64,000 nucleotides of DNA from Agelaius tricolor (Eukaryota > Chordata > Aves > Passeriformes > Icteridae): assembly GCA_023055355.1 (NCBI GenBank), contig JALJCS010000037.1:806001-870000 (forward strand). Direction: 5' to 3'. The notes below the pieces were generated by a model that had not been told where the DNA came from, searched no databases, and saw only the letters and a list, made by a program, of their open reading frames with translations. This document shows, piece by piece, positions 59,401 to 64,000 of the stretch (the stretch's first letter is position 1; each line of letters starts with the position of its first letter). Made by a program: the position numbers and the translations under genes.

Positions 59401-62400
59401 CATTTCAACTCTTTGTTGCTAAATTATCTATTGCAAAGCAGCTCTGAACTCTATTGGGAACATGGAACATTCCCTTAGCCCTGTCTGAAAACGTGCTGGC
59501 TCTGGGGTGCTCTGGTCCCTCCTGACTTTATGGATACTGCAGGGAGCAGGAATCTGAATGTGTGCTTGAGGTTTACAGGAAGCAATGATTGTCTCTTTGG
59601 AGAGGAAGCACAGCTGGCATTCTTCCTGTGCTTGCTAGTTGTGATCTTTCTGATGGAACGCGGGTGTGTCTATTTATTTATTATAAAACTTGCCTGTCTT
59701 CGAGCATCCAGCTCTGCCTCTTCCCATCAAGTGCAACTGCTGAAGGGACCATTCATTCCTCAAAGGGGATTTCAAGGTCTGGGATGGGAACTCTAATCTG
59801 GGATGATTGGTGGTGTCAGAGAGAAACTTTGTCTTTCCTTTAAAGTTTTATCTATCATTAAAATCAACTTCTACACAATTCTGGGACAGCAGAGAACACC
59901 CTCTGCTCCATGAAGGGAATGCATTGGTGATGTATTTGTTATCTGCAGACAACCTGTGAGCAAATGATCTGTTTCATCACTCCTTGTGTTAAGAACTCGT
60001 TGTATGAAGGGGGTTTTGCCTTTTGACTGAGGTTTTTCTAGGAAGGATGGATGTTCAGATTGCAAGGTTTGGCACTAATGACTCTTGTAATGTAGTAGGA
60101 GGTGTGTTTTGTTTTGGCATTTTCACTTGGCTTGTGAAAGCAAAGAACTACAGAGGGGGCATTAGCTCAGGTGTAAGGAGATATTTTGATGTAAATATCT
60201 GGCACTTTGCTATTTTGATTAATGTAACTGCTGTCAGGCAGTGTGGAGTGTTGTGAAGGGGCACAATCAAAATAAATACCTGCATAATTACATTAAGTCA
60301 AATAACCCAACACACTGCAGAGTGGACTGAGTATAGAATCAACTTGGGCAGAAAACATCTGGTTTGTGCTCCTGGCCCTGCAGGGGCCTCAGCACTCAGC
60401 TGAGTCTCTGACTGTGCCTGTGTGTCAGGGTCTCTGCCAGCCAGGTGGGGCTGGTGTGCTGGGAGGACACTCCCTGATGGGAAGTGCTGCCTCAGGGCCA
60501 GGGGTTGTCGTTCCTGCTTTGGACTGGGTGTTGTGGATTACTCCAAACTAGCCACAGTGACAGATTTTAACCCAGGATCCTGCTGGGAGTGCCAAGTCTG
60601 CCTGAAGGTTTCCAGTTAGTCTTTGCTGGGTTACAGTGTGAGCTGGCTGCCTGCAGAGGGGACCCTGGCCCAGTTCATGCCTCAGAATCATACCTGTGCC
60701 ATCTAGTCACCCAATCCTCAAATCCAACCCCAAATCATTAATTCTGACCAGTGGTACCTTAACTTCTTACTGTTTTCACTGGGGCTGGCCTTCTTCTGAA
60801 GTGACTTCATTCTCTTGGAAGAGTCTCCTTGGGCCTTATCTTCATTCCACTTGTTTCTGCTGAATTCAGCTCATTCCTTGTTAGCAGCACTAATTTTCTC
60901 AAAGTTTACTCTTTGAGTAAACTTCTTTCTGCTTTAGCTGCTACTGCTGAGCCACACTAATGCTAAACAAGATTATTCCCAGAGAACACTGTTATTAAAT
61001 TTCTTCTGTAACACTGGGATAAAGTTAAATTTTTTTCCATAGAGGTTGGTATGGGGCTGTGCTGTGGATTTTGCTGGGAGCAGTGCTGATAGCACAGGTG
61101 TGCTGCTGAGCAGAGTTTGCACAGGTCAGGGCTCTGCTGCCTCTCATCCCACCCCACCAGGGATGAGGTTGGGATGCACAAGGAGCTGTGGGGGGACAAA
61201 GCCTGGACAGCTGACCCCAGGGATATCCCACACCACAGGACATCCTGCTCAGCTTGTGGGGCTGAGGAAGGAGGAGGAAAGGGGCATGTGCAGTGTGAGT
61301 TAGTTTATCTTCCCCAGCCACTCTGATTGAGCCCTGGAGATGGCTGAACTCCAGACTGGGATGGGCAATGGGGAATGAACTCTTTGATTGGCTTTGATTA
61401 CCTGTGCAGCTTTTGCTTTATCTGCTGAACTGTTTATCTCAAGTCATGAGTTCTCCCACTTTCACCCTTCTGACTCTCCTTCTCTCTAGGAGGAGTGAGT
61501 GGCTCTGTGGGGCTGAGCTGCCAGCTGGGATTAAACCACAACACCTATAATCTAAATAAAATATTTGTCTTAAACCCAAGTTACAGGAATGGGTGGATTA
61601 AAAGTGACAGAGAAGCCTGTGAGCTGATGGTCTGGGAGATAGCTGAAGATAGAGCAGGTGCATTGTAGGAGAATGGGTATAAATAACATCCTCTCCTTTA
61701 AGGAAGGCTTTGCTCAATATTTTTTGAAAGACATTAATAGGTTTCACATTTTTCAGGTGCTCAGCTGGTGATGTTTCAGAGGCCTGATTTTTAGATTGCA
61801 GGTGTGCAAGCTTTTCTCTAGGCATTTCCCTCTGTGTTGTTTTAAAATGGATGCCTGCAATAAAGAACTGCTTTTGCAAACATTAACTTTATTTTTTTTC
61901 CCAGTTGCTCTCAGTTTAAAAGCATGGATTTGAGAATCACTTTGGGTTTGTTTTCCTAAAACATGAACAAAACCTCCACTTTCATCCTGGACTCTGCCTA
62001 TATCTGAATCCATCCTTTTACATTGTTTATCTCAAAAATTGTTTTCCAAAATTCTCTTTTGCCATACTTACGGTGCTGAAAGATGAAGATGTTTGGAGAA
62101 AATGTATTTTCTTCAGCTTTGCTTTGCAAAAGTGCGCTAGGAAGGCTTGTGGGCATTAGAGATTTAGCAATGATCAGTTTGGGCTAGATCTGTGGTTGAG
62201 ACCATTTGCTGACAGACACCAGACTTTGCTGCTTTATGGAGGAGTGAAAGACCCCAAAGTGTGGGAAGGTGAAGGAACCAGCTTGCTTTTATTTTAGGGC
62301 AGTCCAGCTCTCTGACAGACACCTCTGATGTCTCCAAGGGCGCCTCCTCACCAGCCTGACCCTTGTAGCATATGGTTATTGTGCAGTAATGTCTCACTTT

Positions 62401-62533
62401 TCCTCTTCTCCTCCCCATCCCCTCTGTCCAGCCTCGTGACCTCATGTGTGAATCCACATGGGGGGTGTCCAACAGCACTGGCCCCTTCTCCATCCTCCTC
62501 TGCTACCCCTGCCGACTCCCCCTGCCCCTCCAG

Positions 62534-62578
62534 ACTGGGAGCCTCACCCCTGTTGTGTTTTCCTGTGTTGTGGCACAG
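62534..62578 (+). promoter_or_regulatory. Candidate alternative acceptor and in-frame 45-base extension of exon 3
   Basis: CCCTGCCCCTCCAG ends at 62533 and has a better pyrimidine tract than the presumed acceptor at 62578. Using it adds exactly 45 bases. The Arg codon becomes AGA, and [15 protein letters not shown] is inserted before the normal Arg-Glu-Phe, with no stop. Whether it is ever used is unknown. Confidence 0.35.
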
Positions 62579-62769
62579 GGAGTTTGCCCGTTGGAAGGTG
62601 AGGAACACAGCCATCGAGAGGAGGGACCTGCTCCACAACCCGCTGCCCCTGATGCCCGAGTTCCAGAGGAGCATCCGCCTGCTGGGCAGGAGACCCACCA
62701 CGCAGCAGTTCATTGACACCATCATCAAAAAGTACGGCACCCACCTCCTCATCTCTGCCACCCTGGGAG
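62579..62769 (+). CDS. BRINP1: BRINP1 exon 3: start of the MACPF domain
   Basis: This 191-bp exon completes the Arg codon left by exon 2 (AG + G), encodes residues 74-136, and leaves one base of codon 137. The peptide begins [18 protein letters not shown], continues with [20 protein letters not shown] and ends [14 protein letters not shown] plus a split Gly. YGTH (codons 62733-62744, residues 125-128) followed by LGG is the MACPF signature, so this exon holds the N-terminal part of the membrane-attack-complex/perforin fold. In BRINPs that fold is not known to form pores. The acceptor is GTGGCACAG at 62578 and the donor is G|GTAGGT at 62770. Phase and residue continuity with 27824-28041 make the join secure. 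The few residues that differ from the mammalian protein (around DLLHNPLPL) look like ordinary divergence. Five or so downstream exons are expected to the right of the window. Confidence 0.96.
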
Positions 62770-62882
62770 GTAGGTGGCACCTGGGCTGGCTCTGGGGGGT
62801 GGTACTGGAATATTTACCAATAGAGCTGGATGGGACCTGCCTGAGCTTGTCTGGCCCTTGCTCCTGAACCAAATGGTGGTGT

Positions 62883-63325
62883 TTCACCCCACAGACACTT
62901 TGGGCTGGCTGGGTGTGTGGTGTTTCACCCCACAGACACTTTTGGCTGGCTGGGTGTGTGGTGTTTCACCCCACAGACACTTTTGGCCGGCTGGGTGTGT
63001 GGTGTTTTCACCCCACAGACATTTTAGGCTGGCTGGGTGTGTGGTGTTTCACCCCACAGACACTTTTGGCTGCCTGGGTGTGTGGTGTTTCACCCACAGA
63101 CACTTTTGGCTACCTGGGTGTGTGGTGTTTCACCCACAGACACTTTTGGCTCCCTGGGTGTGTGGTGTTTCACCCACAGACACTTTTGCCTGGCTGGGTG
63201 TGTGGTGTTTCACCCCACAGACACTTTTGCCTGCCTGGGTGTGTGGTGTTTCACCCCACAGACACTTTTGGCTCCCTGGGTGTGTGGTGTTTCACCCACA
63301 GACACTTTTGGCTGCCTGGGTGCTG
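62883..63325. repeat. 40-42-bp minisatellite, eleven units, just inside intron 3
   Basis: CAGACAC or CAGACAT begins units at about 62892, 62933, 62974, 63016, 63057, 63097, 63137, 63177, 63218, 63259 and 63299. Each unit reads CACAGACACTTTTGGCTG, then GCTGGGTGTGTGG, then TGTTTCACCC. The array starts about 115 bases from the exon 3 donor. It keeps long + strand frames open that are not exons. Confidence 0.96.
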
Positions 63326-63423
63326 CAGCTGGGCACTGCAGACAAGTCCAGGCCTGCAGGAGCTCTGGTGGTGCTGGGATGGAGCTTCCCCCCATAACAG
63401 GGGCTGCTCCTCAGGTTTCCCTC

Positions 63424-63840
63424 TGTGGAGAAGCTTTAAGGCGATGGTGAAGGAAAGGAGTCGGTTCTGATGGAGGTTTTGGATCCAGAGCTTTATTCTG
63501 GCCCTCAGGCCTCTGAATGCAGCACCAGCTCCAACAGAACTCCCTGAGCCCGTGGCTGCTGCTCCTTTAACCCCGGGGAGAGGGCAGGGAAGGGGCAGGG
63601 AGCCACCAAGCAGGGACAGGAGGGGAGGGACAAAGGGACAAAGGACACCTGGATGGCCCAATGCCCCTCAGGGGTAGAGGGCATCCTTTGAACTCTGCCA
63701 ATCACTCGAGGCCTTCTGGAATGCCAGGACTGACAGACAGTGCTGGGAGGGGAAAGGAGAGGTGACTGACACACCTGGAAGGGAATCATCAGGGGAGGGA
63801 CCCGAGGTTCCGGGGTTAACCATGAAATCACAACACAACA
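63424..63840 (-). mobile_element. LTR of an endogenous retrovirus, antisense
   Basis: On the - strand it begins TGTTGTGTTGTGATTTCATGG, carries AGAATAAAGCTCTGG (polyadenylation signal, + strand 63489-63500) and ends AAAGCTTCTCCACA. The U5-like block CCGACTCCTTTCCTTCACC is one I associate with songbird LTRs. No target duplication is visible, so the ends are tentative. Confidence 0.65.
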
Positions 63841-64000
63841 GGGTGGTGAAGGCACTGGGCAGTGCTGGAAGTGTGTCCAGTTTGGCAGAGCAGGGGCTGT
63901 GGCAGAGGTGAGGGGAGCAGGGCATCTGTTGCTCCAGGACATGAAATAACGTGGACACTGGACTCTCTGAGGTAAAAAAGAGGGAAATTTAATTTCTGAC
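63841..64000. other. Right-edge sequence, possibly more retroviral DNA
   Basis: GC-rich sequence is followed by TTTAATTTCTGAC at the very end. It may be internal or a second LTR, but the window stops before this can be judged. Confidence 0.35.

Larger units (their letters stand above)
28042..62578 (+). other. BRINP1: BRINP1 intron 2 (34,537 bp)
   Basis: The GT (28042) and AG (62578) ends join exons 2 and 3 in frame. The interior has no open frame with recognisable homology apart from decayed CR1 LINE coding sequence. It carries CR1 fragments, LTRs, minisatellites and AT-rich unique sequence, listed separately. Confidence 0.93.
54476..62578. other. Right part of intron 2
   Basis: No gene. 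It contains an antisense CR1 fragment at 59210-59400 and T-rich runs near 55784-55807; the remainder is unique. The final 45 bases may be an alternative extension of exon 3 (separate entry). Confidence 0.5.
62770..64000 (+). other. BRINP1: BRINP1 intron 3, 5' part (runs off the window)
   Basis: It begins with donor GTAGGT directly after the phase-1 end of exon 3. It is almost wholly repetitive: an 11-unit minisatellite, then an antisense LTR. The next exon, which should start by completing Gly137, is not in the window. Confidence 0.9.

Noticed and set aside
62328..62578. Extension of the exon 3 frame far upstream as one long exon
   Set aside because: The upstream part is not conserved-looking. 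A consensus acceptor at 62578 joins exactly to exon 2 in phase. Only the last 45 bases are kept as an alternative.
62774..63397. 207-codon + strand open frame following exon 3
   Set aside because: It begins after a correct splice donor and consists of the 40-42-bp minisatellite; the BRINP1 protein does not continue this way.

Overview
The window reads as nuclear DNA of a bird, most likely a songbird. It contains CR1 LINE fragments, solo LTRs of a type I associate with passerine endogenous retroviruses, a CpG-poor AT/GC-mixed intronic background, GC-rich minisatellites and no bacterial gene organisation. Only one gene can be supported: BRINP1 (also called DBC1 or FAM5A) on the + strand, a neural secretory-pathway protein of the MACPF superfamily. 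Two of its exons are present: the first coding exon (27774-28041, start codon at 27824) and the next exon (62579-62769), which carries the YGTH...GG MACPF signature. They join exactly in phase across a 34,537-bp intron. The rest of the gene lies beyond the right edge.

Layout. 1-27773 is 5' flank and/or intron 1. It has a CpG-rich stretch at the very start and a second one at about 2.8-3.45 kb behind two C-rich minisatellites; either could hold the noncoding first exon and promoter, but no exon can be proven. It also holds a complete solo LTR (11269-11654) with a perfect 6-bp target duplication, a related LTR in the opposite orientation (26309-26690), a young-looking inverted duplication (16553-16703 / 18173-18331), a CR1 fragment containing three 73-bp tandem units, and several ancient MIR-like SINE remnants. 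Exon 2 follows an unusually long polypyrimidine tract and has two upstream AUGs, one opening a reading frame that overlaps the BRINP1 start.

28042-62578 is intron 2. It contains CR1 LINE fragments (mostly antisense to the gene), four minisatellites or tandem duplications (about 37.2-37.7, 40.65-40.94, 45.9-46.9 and 51.46-51.73 kb), an LTR inserted inside one copy of the 45.9-kb duplication, and a 3' LTR with its polypurine tract (54038-54410). After exon 3, intron 3 begins with an 11-copy 40-42-bp minisatellite about 0.1 kb from the donor, then another LTR.

No tRNA, rRNA, CRISPR or intact transposon gene was found. The long open frames in the window (for example 318, 229, 207 and 185 codons) are by-products of tandem repeats. 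I found no undescribed multi-gene system. The most useful leads are an in-frame alternative acceptor for exon 3, overlapping upstream ORFs at the start codon, the inverted duplication, and an intron-edge minisatellite made of splice-site-like units. All family names come from recognition by eye, not from a database search.
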